A stretch of 64,000 nt of DNA from Hungatella sp. UBA5385 (GTDB lineage: Bacteria; Bacillota; Clostridia; Lachnospirales; Lachnospiraceae), in NCBI GenBank assembly GCA_002409995.1, contig DHOR01000028.1, positions 62,001 through 126,000 on the forward strand, written 5' to 3'. Of the stretch, positions 7,557 through 15,515 are shown piece after piece. The notes beneath the pieces were generated by a model. That model worked only from the letters and a program-made list of their open reading frames with translations. It searched no databases and had not been told where the DNA came from. The first letter of the stretch is position 1; every line of letters starts with the position of its first letter. Made by a program: the position numbers and the translations under genes.

Positions 7557-8333
7557 GTTTTCCGGCTGATCAGAGCGGGCTTCATAGATTTCCACATTGT
7601 GCTTTGCAAGGAAATCCAGCCACTGAATGCTAAGCTTGCGGTCTGTGATAATACCTGTAATATGCTCAAAGTCTGTAATATGGATAAAAGAGGTTTTGTC
7701 AAACTTGGAAAAGTCGGCTACAACATAAACCTCTTTGCTTCGTTCAATCAGAGATTGACGGACTGCTGCAACTGATTCCAGAGAATCTGTAATTCCGTGT
7801 TCCATGGAAAGGCTGCGGCAGGACATGAAAGTCTTGTCCAGGTAATAGGTAGTCAGGCTGGCGCTGGTGCTGAGACCATGAAACGCTTTATCTCTTGGAG
7901 TGTAATTGCCTCCAATGCAGACAAGATGGATGTTGGGAATTTCGCACAGTTCGTTGACTACCAGAAGGGAATTGGTAACAACGGTCAGACGCATATCGCT
8001 GACTGCTTTTGCTATGGCAAGGGCAGTTGTGGAGGAATCCAAAAAAATGGAGTCTCCATTGTGGATAATCTGACGGCATCGGTTGGCAATGGCTTGTTTA
8101 CTTTTTATAAAGGTGGTTTCACGAAGTGAAAGATCTACATTGTTCTCTACACCATCCTGAATAAAAGCTCCGCCATAGGTTCGGATTAAAAAGCCTTCTC
8201 CCTCCATTTGCTTTAGATCTCTGCGGATGGTTTCTTCAGTTACAGAAAATAATTTTGCTAGTTCTGTAACAGTGACACTCTTTTTCTCCAGTATAAGGTC
8301 CCGGATTTCGGATTTTCGTGTAATGGCAAGCAT
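7539..8333 (-). CDS. DeoR-family transcriptional regulator
   Basis: From MLAITRKSEIRDLIL the protein is 264 residues. The N-terminal DeoR helix-turn-helix (VTVTELAKLFSVTEETIRRDL, about 20-40) is followed by the family signature LIRTYGGAF. The C-terminal DeoRC sugar-phosphate sensor domain contains NSLLVVNEL and a DSSTTAL-type phosphate-binding turn. The start is supported by AAGGAGA 7 nt upstream; an open frame reaches 25 codons further but has no ribosome site. It lies between the PTS operon and the aldolase gene and is divergent from the latter. It most likely senses a phosphorylated intermediate of this pathway and controls both PTS and aldolase promoters. That assignment is inferred from position. 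Confidence 0.9.
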   Translation of the reverse strand: MLAITRKSEIRDLILEKKSVTVTELAKLFSVTEETIRRDLKQMEGEGFLIRTYGGAFIQDGVENNVDLSLRETTFIKSKQAIANRCRQIIHNGDSIFLDSSTTALAIAKAVSDMRLTVVTNSLLVVNELCEIPNIHLVCIGGNYTPRDKAFHGLSTSASLTTYYLDKTFMSCRSLSMEHGITDSLESVAAVRQSLIERSKEVYVVADFSKFDKTSFIHITDFEHITGIITDRKLSIQWLDFLAKHNVEIYEARSDQPENKSWNP

Positions 8334-8609
8334 GATTTGTCTCCTTTTTTTCATTTTTAACAAGGAATTTTCTTTTATTATAACATAAAGATTTTGATTT
8401 CGATACAAGAATGTAACAGAAAACGCAAAAACTGGACAGTTAATTGAAAAAACATGGTTTTTATTCCTTGAAAGTCAAAAAAAGTTAATAAAACAACATT
8501 TCAAATCAACAAAACCAATAACATAACACATAACATTGACTTTGGTAAGGAGGTTTCTTTGGTTCATGAATATAAGAAATAAGCTAATAGAAAGTGGGGG
8601 AGAAGAATT
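8334..8609. promoter_or_regulatory. Divergent DeoR/aldolase control region
   Basis: This A/C-rich spacer contains several CAAA-type repeats (AAAACGCAAAAACTGG near 8420, AATAAAACAACATTTC near 8488, TCAACAAAACC near 8506, then ACATAACACATAACATTG). They are the best candidates for DeoR operators and resemble the tract before the EIIA gene. A short frame of 15 codons (8566-8613) with AAGGAGG upstream overlaps the aldolase start by ATGA and could be a translated leader. No clear consensus promoter was found. Confidence 0.4.
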
Positions 8610-9413
8610 ATGATGATAAAAGAAGAAAATAGTTATCTGACAGATGAGGAAGCTAAACAAGCTGTTTTAGACGTGGGAAAGCGTATGTATGACCGGGGGT
8701 TTGTAGCTTCCAATGATGGAAATATCAGTGTAAAAACAGGACCGGAAACCATATGGGCAACACCTACCGGTGTATCAAAAGGCTTTATGACAGAGGATAT
8801 GCTGGTGAAGATGAATATGAATGGGGAGGTTTTAGAAGGAAAGATGAAGCCGTCATCTGAGATTAAAATGCACCTTCGGGTGTATAAGGAAAATCCTGAT
8901 GTGCAGGCTGTCACTCATGCGCATCCTCCCATGGCTACTTGCTTTGCCATTGCAGGAAGACCGCTTGATGCAGCCATTCTGACAGAGGCAATACTTAGCC
9001 TTGGAACGGTTCCTGTAGCAAAATATGCCACCCCAGGAACTGAGGAGGTGCCTGATTCCATTGCCCCCTTTGTAAATCATTACAATGCTGTTCTTCTGGC
9101 AAATCATGGAGCGCTTACATGGGGGCGGAATATCTATCAGGCTTACTACAGGCTGGAGTCTGTTGAATATTATGCCACGATTTTAATGTATACAGGCAAT
9201 ATTATCGGACAGCAGAATCATTTGTCCAGTGATCAGGTGGACAGACTTCTGGAGATTCGTAAGAATATGGGAATTACTGCAGGCGGAATTCCTCCTGGTA
9301 TGGGAGATGGGGAAGGGATTTTTGCTTCTGGGCAGAACAGGGAGATGGGACAGAATAGAGAGGGGATCATTGAAGAGATAGTAAGGCGGGTATTGAAGGA
9401 GCTGAATATTTAA
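8610..9413 (+). CDS. Class II aldolase/adducin family protein with encapsulation-peptide-like tail
   Basis: The 267-residue protein has the class II (zinc) aldolase fold of L-fuculose-phosphate aldolase and L-ribulose-5-P 4-epimerase. SNDGNIS is the phosphate loop, E84 in KPSSEIKMH is the catalytic acid, and H103, H105 (THAHPP) and H166 (LANHGALTWG) are zinc ligands. The catalytic domain ends near residue 217. It is followed by a Gly/Met/Asn-rich linker with a GQNREM/GQNREG repeat and then an amphipathic helix, EGIIEEIVRRVLKELNI. That tail resembles the C-terminal encapsulation peptides that send enzymes into bacterial microcompartments. GGGGGAGA precedes the ATG pair. A ketose-phosphate such as L-fuculose-1-P, apulose-4-P or a tetrulose-P could be cleaved; the substrate is unknown. 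It is a single-gene unit bounded by a terminator. Confidence 0.9.
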   Translation: MMIKEENSYLTDEEAKQAVLDVGKRMYDRGFVASNDGNISVKTGPETIWATPTGVSKGFMTEDMLVKMNMNGEVLEGKMKPSSEIKMHLRVYKENPDVQAVTHAHPPMATCFAIAGRPLDAAILTEAILSLGTVPVAKYATPGTEEVPDSIAPFVNHYNAVLLANHGALTWGRNIYQAYYRLESVEYYATILMYTGNIIGQQNHLSSDQVDRLLEIRKNMGITAGGIPPGMGDGEGIFASGQNREMGQNREGIIEEIVRRVLKELNI

Positions 9414-9416
9414 ATA

Positions 9417-9464
9417 AAAATAGCTTTTAAAGGCGGAAAATTCTTCGCATTTAAAAGCTATTTT
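9417..9464. terminator. Bidirectional terminator after aldolase gene
   Basis: A perfect 15-bp stem, AAAATAGCTTTTAAA with TTTAAAAGCTATTTT, surrounds an 18-nt loop and lies between convergent genes. Confidence 0.85.
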
Positions 9465-9468
9465 CTAT

Positions 9469-10443
9469 TTACTGATATGTCAGATTCATAATGATCCCCT
9501 GAGGGTGATCCCCATATTTTTCGCCGAATAAATTTATTCCTCCCACATGCTTTGCATCATCCTTGACAGCAATTCGAAATGCTATAAATGGCTGGTCATC
9601 AATAGCAATATCCCAAAGCTTTACATCTGGATTAATCAGCTTCCCATCCAGATAACTTCCATTTTCTCTGACAGAAACAGTTTTTAAAATCCCGTACTGT
9701 GTGCTTCCGTTTGGCCAGGAGGGCGGTGTCAGCTTCCCTCTTCTGGCTCCGTAATCTCCAGGTGAGCAGTAGGTTCCGATCTCTTTGTTGTTAATATAAA
9801 GAGTGATGTCTGAAGGCCAGTTTTCCAGATAACCAGGGGCTTCAGAGCAGATTTCCAGGCAAAAGGACAATTCGCTTAAGTCAAGCTGCTGATTGTTTAA
9901 GTTGGGGAATCTGTACTCAATGAATCCCTTATGGAACCATATAAGCTGAGCCTTGGTCCGGGCGGGAGAATAGAAAGAGCGGATAGCATCGTAAGTATCA
10001 ATGGGTCCGCTTTCATCTGCCAGTCCGCAGGTGGGAGTGATATCGCAGTTATAGTAGTTACCAATTGGCATATCCATGGTGATGGTTCTGTTTACGGAGT
10101 CAATGGCAGAATCAAAGGTTTCCAGATAAAAGGACTGAAGGCTACAGGTACATACCCGCATAGAACCCCGAATCCCGGGCTGGCTCTCAGTGACTACCAT
10201 TTGAGCCTGTTCCAGAGTTTTTATATGGAGAGCAGCAGAGGACAGAGGGATGTCCAGCATGGAGGCGATCTCTTGAAGAGATCTTACGTTGTTTCTTAAT
10301 ATACTAAGAATCTCCAGACGTATAGGGGAGGACAGGGCTTTGCCGATTTTCACGATAGAATCACGGTGAGATGGATTGCTTAGGTGAAGTCGAATGTTCC
10401 TTTCTCCAATAATTCTCACAGTACGTTTTTCACGATAAGACAT
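9469..10443 (-). CDS. ArsR-type winged-helix regulator with large C-terminal sensor-like domain
   Basis: From MSYREKRTVRIIGERN the protein is 324 residues; AAAGGAG lies 6 nt before this ATG, and a longer frame upstream has no ribosome site. Residues about 40-105 form an ArsR/SmtB-like winged helix (LSSPIRLEILSILR, SLQEIASMLDIPLSSAALHIK, LEQAQMV). The remaining 210 or so residues are a beta-rich domain I do not recognise by name; it has no metal-binding cysteine signature, so it is unlikely to be a metal sensor. It is divergent from a broken lipoprotein gene and a GH2 glycosidase, suggesting carbohydrate-linked control. Its own upstream region carries three phased ATGTATTAA-like repeats. Confidence 0.8.
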   Translation of the reverse strand: MSYREKRTVRIIGERNIRLHLSNPSHRDSIVKIGKALSSPIRLEILSILRNNVRSLQEIASMLDIPLSSAALHIKTLEQAQMVVTESQPGIRGSMRVCTCSLQSFYLETFDSAIDSVNRTITMDMPIGNYYNCDITPTCGLADESGPIDTYDAIRSFYSPARTKAQLIWFHKGFIEYRFPNLNNQQLDLSELSFCLEICSEAPGYLENWPSDITLYINNKEIGTYCSPGDYGARRGKLTPPSWPNGSTQYGILKTVSVRENGSYLDGKLINPDVKLWDIAIDDQPFIAFRIAVKDDAKHVGGINLFGEKYGDHPQGIIMNLTYQ

Positions 10444-10490
10444 TATGGGCTCCTTTCTTTCAGTTTTCATCTTTTGCTGATGAAAAATAC

Positions 10491-10550
10491 TATGTATTAA
10501 TTTTATAAAATATGTAATAAAAAAGCAACTCATACAATTAAATGTATTAA
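10491..10550. promoter_or_regulatory. Phased ATGTATTAA repeats, possible ArsR-type operator
   Basis: Three near-identical 9-mers (ATGTATTAA at 10492, ATGTAATAA at 10512, ATGTATTAA at 10542) are spaced 20 and 30 bp apart, on one face of the helix. They lie just upstream of the ArsR-type start in an AT-rich divergent spacer of 218 bp (10444-10661). Confidence 0.35.
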
Positions 10551-10661
10551 AATTTGTGATAAAGTAACGAAGAATATATAAAAACTAAAACAAGTATTGT
10601 AAAAAAAGCCGAATTAATATAATATAAAATATATAACAAATAGAAAAAGGGAGGAAACAAA

Positions 10662-10805
10662 ATGAAGAAACTATTTACATTCATTGTGGCTGCAGTTATG
10701 GTTATGTCTTTAACTGCCTGCGCAGGCGGAACAAAAGAGGCAGCTGAAACAACGGCTGCAGAGAACAGCACTGGCAGTCAATTATTATGGGAGGGCTGGT
10801 TTTGA
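10662..10805 (+). pseudogene. Truncated solute-binding lipoprotein (signal peptide remnant)
   Basis: A strong ribosome site (AAAGGGAGG) precedes an ATG that opens a typical lipoprotein signal peptide: MKKLFTFIVAAVMVMSLTAC, with lipobox LTAC at 17-20. A short Thr/Glu/Ala-rich linker follows, as found at the N-terminus of ABC importer binding proteins. The frame stops after 47 codons, and no binding-protein body follows before the GH2 start. I read this as the 5' remnant of a solute-binding protein gene whose middle and end were lost, possibly by deletion that brought the GH2 gene close. A genuine 47-residue lipopeptide is less likely. Confidence 0.6.
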
Positions 10806-10872
10806 TATCCATAGGGGTTCAGTCCGAAGTATTTCAAAATATAAAAATCAGGAAAAAGCAGGTGGGATAATC

Positions 10873-12642
10873 ATGGAACAACTAGTTACTAGATGGGGGA
10901 AAGAGATTGATAAAGACAAGGTTCTGCCGGAGTATCCCCGTCCGGGACTTGTAAGAGACAGTTATTATAATTTAAATGGTGAATGGGACTACTGTATCAA
11001 TGATTCCCCAGAGACCAATACTTATGATGGGAAAATACTTGTTCCTTTTTCTCCGGAAACATTCCTGTCCGGTGTAAACCAGATTGTAAAACCGGAACAG
11101 TATCTTCATTATAACAAGGAGTTTTCCCTTTCGGAAGGATTTGTAAAAGACCGGGTGATACTGCATTTTGGTGCAGTAGATCAAGAGTGTAAGGTATATT
11201 TAAATGGGAAATTCCTTGGAGAGCATAAAGGGGGGTACCTGCCTTTTAACTTTGACATTACAGAAGTTCTTCAGGAGAAAAATCAGCTGAAGCTATCCGT
11301 CATTGATAAGACAGAGCATCTGCCTCATGCAAGGGGCAAACAGAAGCTTCTGAAAAAAGGGAAATATAGCTCTTTGTTTTATACCCCTCAAAGCGGGATT
11401 TGGAAAACTGTATGGCTGGAAAGTGTGGAGAATGTTTATATTCAGGATATTAAGATCACCCCAGTGTATGATGAAAGCTGTGTTAGATTTTTAATTAAAT
11501 CAAATGAAAAGAATCAGAAGGTATATCTAACTGTATATGAAGAAGGAAATACTCTGAAAGAAGCTGAGGGAGAGACAGACCGTGATATTGTGGTCAAACT
11601 GGAGGATTTTAAATCCTGGTCTCCGGACAATCCATTTCTTTACAATATAAAAATCAGGCTTGGACAGGATGAGGTTACCTCTTATTTTGGAATGCGGAAG
11701 TTGTCAACAGGCAGGGATAAGAACGGTACACTAAGATTCTTTTTAAATAATAAACCCTACTTCTTTAATGGAGTTCTGGATCAGGGTTACTGGCCGGAAA
11801 GTCTTATGACAGCTCCCAGTGATGAAGCTCTCAAATACGATATTATTAAACTGAAGGAAATGGGTTACAACACCATCAGAAAACATATTAAAATAGAACC
11901 TGAACGTTTTTACTATCACTGTGATAAGCTGGGAATGATTGTGTGGCAGGATATGCCCAATGGAGGCGGAGATTATAATATGGTTTTCGTTACATATTTG
12001 CCTAATGGTCTTCCTTGGTTTGGCAGAAATATAAAGGATGATCACTATAAAATCTTTCGAAGAGAGGATGAGGAAGGGAAAAAACAGTATTATAGAGATC
12101 TTGATGATATGGTTTCAACCCTTTACAACTATCCCAGCATTGCAGTTTGGGGCCCTTTTAATGAAGGCTGGGGGCAGTTTGATGCAGGAAGAGCAACTGA
12201 GGCAATCAGGAAGCTGGACGATACAAGACTGATTAATGAAGCATGCGGCTGGTATGATCAGGGAGGCGGAGATATGTACAGCATTCACAACTATATCCGC
12301 AAACTGAAGGTAAAACCTCAAAGTGACAGGGTGGTTGCCCTGACAGAATATGGCGGTTATGCCTATCCGGTAAAGGGCCATATGGCGTGTGCCAAAGAGT
12401 TTGGCTATCAGCATTATCACTCTGTAGAGGAGCTGACCGTTAATTATAAAAGATTGTGGGAAGAGGAGATTTTCCCAAATCTTCATAAGGGATTAAGTAG
12501 TGCCATCTATACGCAGACCAGTGATATCGAAGAAGAGGTCAATGGAGTTATGACCTATGACAGAGAAGTGGATAAGATGGATATTAAAAAGGTACAGGAG
12601 CTTAATCAAAAGCTTTATAAAATATTTGAAGAGCTTACCTAA
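10873..12642 (+). CDS. Glycoside hydrolase family 2 enzyme (beta-galactosidase/beta-glucuronidase-like)
   Basis: This 589-residue GH2 protein has no signal peptide and is probably cytoplasmic. The N-terminal jelly-roll sugar-binding domain (about 20-185) contains LNGEWDY and VYLNGKFLGEHKGGYLPF. An immunoglobulin-like middle domain follows, then a TIM barrel from about residue 280 (PYFFNGVLDQGYWPE, YNTIRKHIKIEPERFYY). The acid/base Glu is E431 in FNEGWGQFD and the nucleophile Glu is E492 in LTEYGGYAYP. It lies behind a broken binding-protein gene and opposite an ArsR-type regulator. GH2 includes beta-galactosidases, beta-mannosidases, beta-glucuronidases and others; the exact sugar cannot be settled here. 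Confidence 0.88.
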   Translation: MEQLVTRWGKEIDKDKVLPEYPRPGLVRDSYYNLNGEWDYCINDSPETNTYDGKILVPFSPETFLSGVNQIVKPEQYLHYNKEFSLSEGFVKDRVILHFGAVDQECKVYLNGKFLGEHKGGYLPFNFDITEVLQEKNQLKLSVIDKTEHLPHARGKQKLLKKGKYSSLFYTPQSGIWKTVWLESVENVYIQDIKITPVYDESCVRFLIKSNEKNQKVYLTVYEEGNTLKEAEGETDRDIVVKLEDFKSWSPDNPFLYNIKIRLGQDEVTSYFGMRKLSTGRDKNGTLRFFLNNKPYFFNGVLDQGYWPESLMTAPSDEALKYDIIKLKEMGYNTIRKHIKIEPERFYYHCDKLGMIVWQDMPNGGGDYNMVFVTYLPNGLPWFGRNIKDDHYKIFRREDEEGKKQYYRDLDDMVSTLYNYPSIAVWGPFNEGWGQFDAGRATEAIRKLDDTRLINEACGWYDQGGGDMYSIHNYIRKLKVKPQSDRVVALTEYGGYAYPVKGHMACAKEFGYQHYHSVEELTVNYKRLWEEEIFPNLHKGLSSAIYTQTSDIEEEVNGVMTYDREVDKMDIKKVQELNQKLYKIFEELT

Positions 12643-12643
12643 T

Positions 12644-12690
12644 AGAGAAAGGTGCAGAAAAATTTACTGATTTCTGCACCTTTCTCTTAA
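12644..12690 (+). terminator. Terminator after GH2 gene
   Basis: A perfect 17-bp stem, AGAGAAAGGTGCAGAAA with TTTCTGCACCTTTCTCT, has a short loop and begins directly after the GH2 stop. Confidence 0.85.
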
Positions 12691-12760
12691 TGTCATACTA
12701 TTCACTCAATTCTCCTCATATATTGAAATGCTTTGTGACAGCTTATTCAACAATTAAATA

Positions 12761-12789
12761 TTGATAGTCAATGAAGAATCCTGTATTCT
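12761..12789 (+). promoter_or_regulatory. Candidate sigma-A promoter of CdaR-type gene
   Basis: TTGATA (12761-12766) and TATTCT (12784-12789) are separated by 17 bp, about 45 nt upstream of the start codon. Confidence 0.45.
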
Positions 12790-12832
12790 ATAAATAAACT
12801 GCAAATACAGGAACCGGAGGTGAGTTCAGAAT

Positions 12833-13984
12833 ATGCTGCTATCAACACAAATTGCCAACAGGATTGTGAATGAGGTCAATGCTGTGATTCCGCTGAAGAT
12901 AAATATAATGGATCAAAAAGGAATTATAGTAGCCAGTTCAAATCCGGCCCGGATCGGAAGTTTTCATGGAGGGGCTTATCGTATTATTAAAAGTCAGGTT
13001 GACGAGATTATCGTACATTATGATGGGGAATACAAAGGTGCTTTGAAGGGCATTAATTATCCCTTAAGACTGCAGAGGTACATTGTTGGAGTCATAGGGA
13101 TCACAGGCGAGTATGATGAAATTGTTCAGAGCGCTCTTATTATAAAACGTATGACAGAACTTCTTCTTGAAAATGCCTATTCCATTGAGCAAAAACAAAT
13201 GATATCAAATATATGCAACCGTTATCTTGCAGAATGGTTCAGCGGAGAAACAAAAAATATTACTCCCGACTTTATCAATCAGGGAAAACTCCTTGGTTTT
13301 GACATTACAGTGCCAAGGCGTATTTTAGTCTGCGGTTTTTACCGGCCCGGAAGTAATCAGGATATTGTTACAATGCAGATTATCGAAGAGGTAGAAAATT
13401 ATGTAAAGAAGCTGATTACCGGAATGGACCCTTTGAATATTTATTATAAAACCGGCTCTACCCTTGTATGCGCAGTTGCAGTTCAAACTGATGAAAGCGC
13501 AGAAAAAATAGCAAAGGAATTGAAAAAAAGGGTAGAGGAACAATTTCCAATTAAAGTTGCAATCGGCATTGACAGCAGAGAGGAAAACTTTACTTATATT
13601 CAGGCGGCTTTCAGCCGTGCTCAGAAAGCAAATGAGGCATGTATGAGAACCCATAAGCACGATATCCGCTTTTATGATGACCTGAATATGGAAGTATTTT
13701 CGGATCAAATCAGTGAACATATAAAAATCGAGTTTATACATCGGATTTTTAAAGGCTTTAGCGAAGGGGAAATACGCAAATCCATGGTTTTGCTGGAAGT
13801 GTACTATGATATGGAGGGGGCTCTTAATAAGGCGGCAGACCGGTTATTTATACATAAAAACACATTACAATACAGACTTCGAAGCATTATGGAAAGAACC
13901 GGTTATGATCCCAGATCAATCAGACACTCCTCTCTTTTCTATATTGCTATTTATTTTTACAGAGAAATATATGAGAGTCATTAA
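12833..13984 (+). CDS. CdaR-family sugar-diacid/glycerate regulator
   Basis: This 383-residue protein matches CdaR (sugar diacid recognition) architecture. The N-terminal sensor region carries NEVNAVIPLKINIMDQKGIIV and ARIGSFHGGAYRI, quoted in part as INIMDQKGIIVAS. A GGDEF-like middle segment follows, and then a C-terminal PucR-type helix-turn-helix (ALNKAADRLFIHKNTLQYRL). GGAGG precedes the start at 12 nt. The next two genes encode a GntP-type permease and glycerate 2-kinase, the classic target set of CdaR proteins (glycerate, galactarate, glucarate). It is therefore probably their activator, sensing glycerate or a sugar diacid. The effector is inferred from neighbours. Confidence 0.88.
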   Translation: MLLSTQIANRIVNEVNAVIPLKINIMDQKGIIVASSNPARIGSFHGGAYRIIKSQVDEIIVHYDGEYKGALKGINYPLRLQRYIVGVIGITGEYDEIVQSALIIKRMTELLLENAYSIEQKQMISNICNRYLAEWFSGETKNITPDFINQGKLLGFDITVPRRILVCGFYRPGSNQDIVTMQIIEEVENYVKKLITGMDPLNIYYKTGSTLVCAVAVQTDESAEKIAKELKKRVEEQFPIKVAIGIDSREENFTYIQAAFSRAQKANEACMRTHKHDIRFYDDLNMEVFSDQISEHIKIEFIHRIFKGFSEGEIRKSMVLLEVYYDMEGALNKAADRLFIHKNTLQYRLRSIMERTGYDPRSIRHSSLFYIAIYFYREIYESH

Positions 13985-14041
13985 AACGATATTAATGTCA
14001 TATGGAACAATTATAATGCACATAATTTGTTACCAGAAACA

Positions 14042-14070
14042 TTGCAAAAACATTGTGTGTATTATACAAT
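14042..14070 (+). promoter_or_regulatory. Candidate sigma-A promoter of the permease-kinase operon
   Basis: TTGCAA (14042-14047) and TACAAT (14065-14070) are separated by 17 bp. The -10 lies within the dyad ATTGTGTGTATTATACAAT, a possible binding site for the adjacent CdaR-type regulator. Confidence 0.5.
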
Positions 14071-14133
14071 AAAAGAGTAAAAACGTAACTGGAATTAGTA
14101 ACTATTAACAAAGTTTAAGGAGGGGGTTATTTT

Positions 14134-15501
14134 ATGTCAGGTATACCACTTATTATTGCATTTGTTATTGCGGTTATCCTAATGATTGTTGCAATATCAA
14201 AATGGAAAATTCACCCGTTCATATCTATTATGACAATATCTTTACTCTTTGGTATTGTAGCTGGAATTCCGTTGGTAGAGCTGCCTAATGTCATAGGCGG
14301 TGGGTTTAGTAACACATTTAAGAGTATTGGTATCGTTATTATACTTGGAGCACTGATTGGTACATTGCTTGAGAAAACCGGTGCAGCACTTAAGATGGCA
14401 GACTGTGTAGTAAATGTTGTGGGTAAGAAGAACCCGGAACTGGCTATGCTCATTATGGGCTGGATTGTTTCCATACCTGTATTTTGCGACAGCGGGTTTG
14501 TTATCTTAAACCCGATTCGTAAAGCACTGGTAAAACGAACAAGAAAATCCTCTGTAGCATGCTCAGTTGCATTGTCTATGGGACTTTACATATCCCATTG
14601 CTTTATTCCGCCTACTCCCGGTCCTATTGCGGCAGCTAACACCTTATATGAGGGAATGGGAATGGATACGAATTTACTGCTGGTAATGGGGATGGGTGCT
14701 GTTTGTTCTATTCTTCCTTTGATTGCAGGCTATATTTTTGCTATGACAATTGGTAAAAAAGTAAAAGCAGGAGATGAAGCAGATGATCTGCAGGACCCAA
14801 CTGTTCAGACTTATGAGCAGCTTGTAGCCAGTTTTGGAAAGCTTCCCAATGCTTTTATGTCATTCGCACCCATTGTTATTCCTATTTTATTAATGGGTCT
14901 TGCTTCTGCATTTTCAATGGCAGGTAAATCTATCCCAATTATAGCGTTCCTTGGAACACCGATTATTGCTATTGCAGTTGGCGTCGTTTTCGGAATCATT
15001 TTATTAGCAAATCAGAAAAAAATGGACGAATTTTATGAAATTACCAATGAAACATTAAAGGTTACAGGACCTATATTATTTATCACTGCAGCAGGAGGAG
15101 TACTGGGTAATGTTATCGCCTCTTCCACTATGGTAGATTATATTAAGTCTTATTCAAGTACATTATCTGCTCTTGGTTTGCTGTTCCCGTTTTTATTGGC
15201 AGCAATTTTAAAGACAGCTCAGGGATCATCAACAGTTGCCATTACAACAACAGCCGGCATTTTGGCGCCAATGCTTCAGACACTTGGTCTTGCCACCTCA
15301 CCTCTTATGGCACTTACTGTTATTGCAATTGGAGCAGGTGCAATGACGGTTTCCCATGCAAATGACAGTTATTTCTGGGTTGTTACTAATTTTGGAGAAA
15401 TGTCAGTTGAAGATGGATATAAGACGCAGACCCTTGGAACCTTAGTAATCGGTCTTGCTTCTTTGGTTAATGTTTATCTGCTATATTTCTTCGTTAGATA
15501 A
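14134..15501 (+). CDS. GntP-family permease (gluconate/glycerate:H+ symporter)
   Basis: This 455-residue integral membrane protein has about 12 hydrophobic segments and belongs to the GntP family. Recognisable parts are the N-terminal ISKWKIHPFISI, the SIPVFCDSGFVIL segment, HCFIPPTPGPIAAA and the C-terminal TAQGSSTVAITTTAGI and SHANDSYFWVV. AAGGAGGGGG lies before the ATG. It is followed 14 nt later by a glycerate 2-kinase and preceded by a CdaR-type regulator, so glycerate is the most likely substrate. Gluconate or another aldonate is possible. Confidence 0.92.
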   Translation: MSGIPLIIAFVIAVILMIVAISKWKIHPFISIMTISLLFGIVAGIPLVELPNVIGGGFSNTFKSIGIVIILGALIGTLLEKTGAALKMADCVVNVVGKKNPELAMLIMGWIVSIPVFCDSGFVILNPIRKALVKRTRKSSVACSVALSMGLYISHCFIPPTPGPIAAANTLYEGMGMDTNLLLVMGMGAVCSILPLIAGYIFAMTIGKKVKAGDEADDLQDPTVQTYEQLVASFGKLPNAFMSFAPIVIPILLMGLASAFSMAGKSIPIIAFLGTPIIAIAVGVVFGIILLANQKKMDEFYEITNETLKVTGPILFITAAGGVLGNVIASSTMVDYIKSYSSTLSALGLLFPFLLAAILKTAQGSSTVAITTTAGILAPMLQTLGLATSPLMALTVIAIGAGAMTVSHANDSYFWVVTNFGEMSVEDGYKTQTLGTLVIGLASLVNVYLLYFFVR

Positions 15502-15515
15502 GGAGGGAGGTTTCC

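Noticed and set aside
8475..8660. Minus-strand open frame before the aldolase gene
   Set aside because: Low-complexity product from an A/T-rich control region overlapping the aldolase start.
13806..14072. Plus-strand open frame at the end of the CdaR-type gene
   Set aside because: It is a shifted frame inside a clear helix-turn-helix coding region and continues into a promoter.
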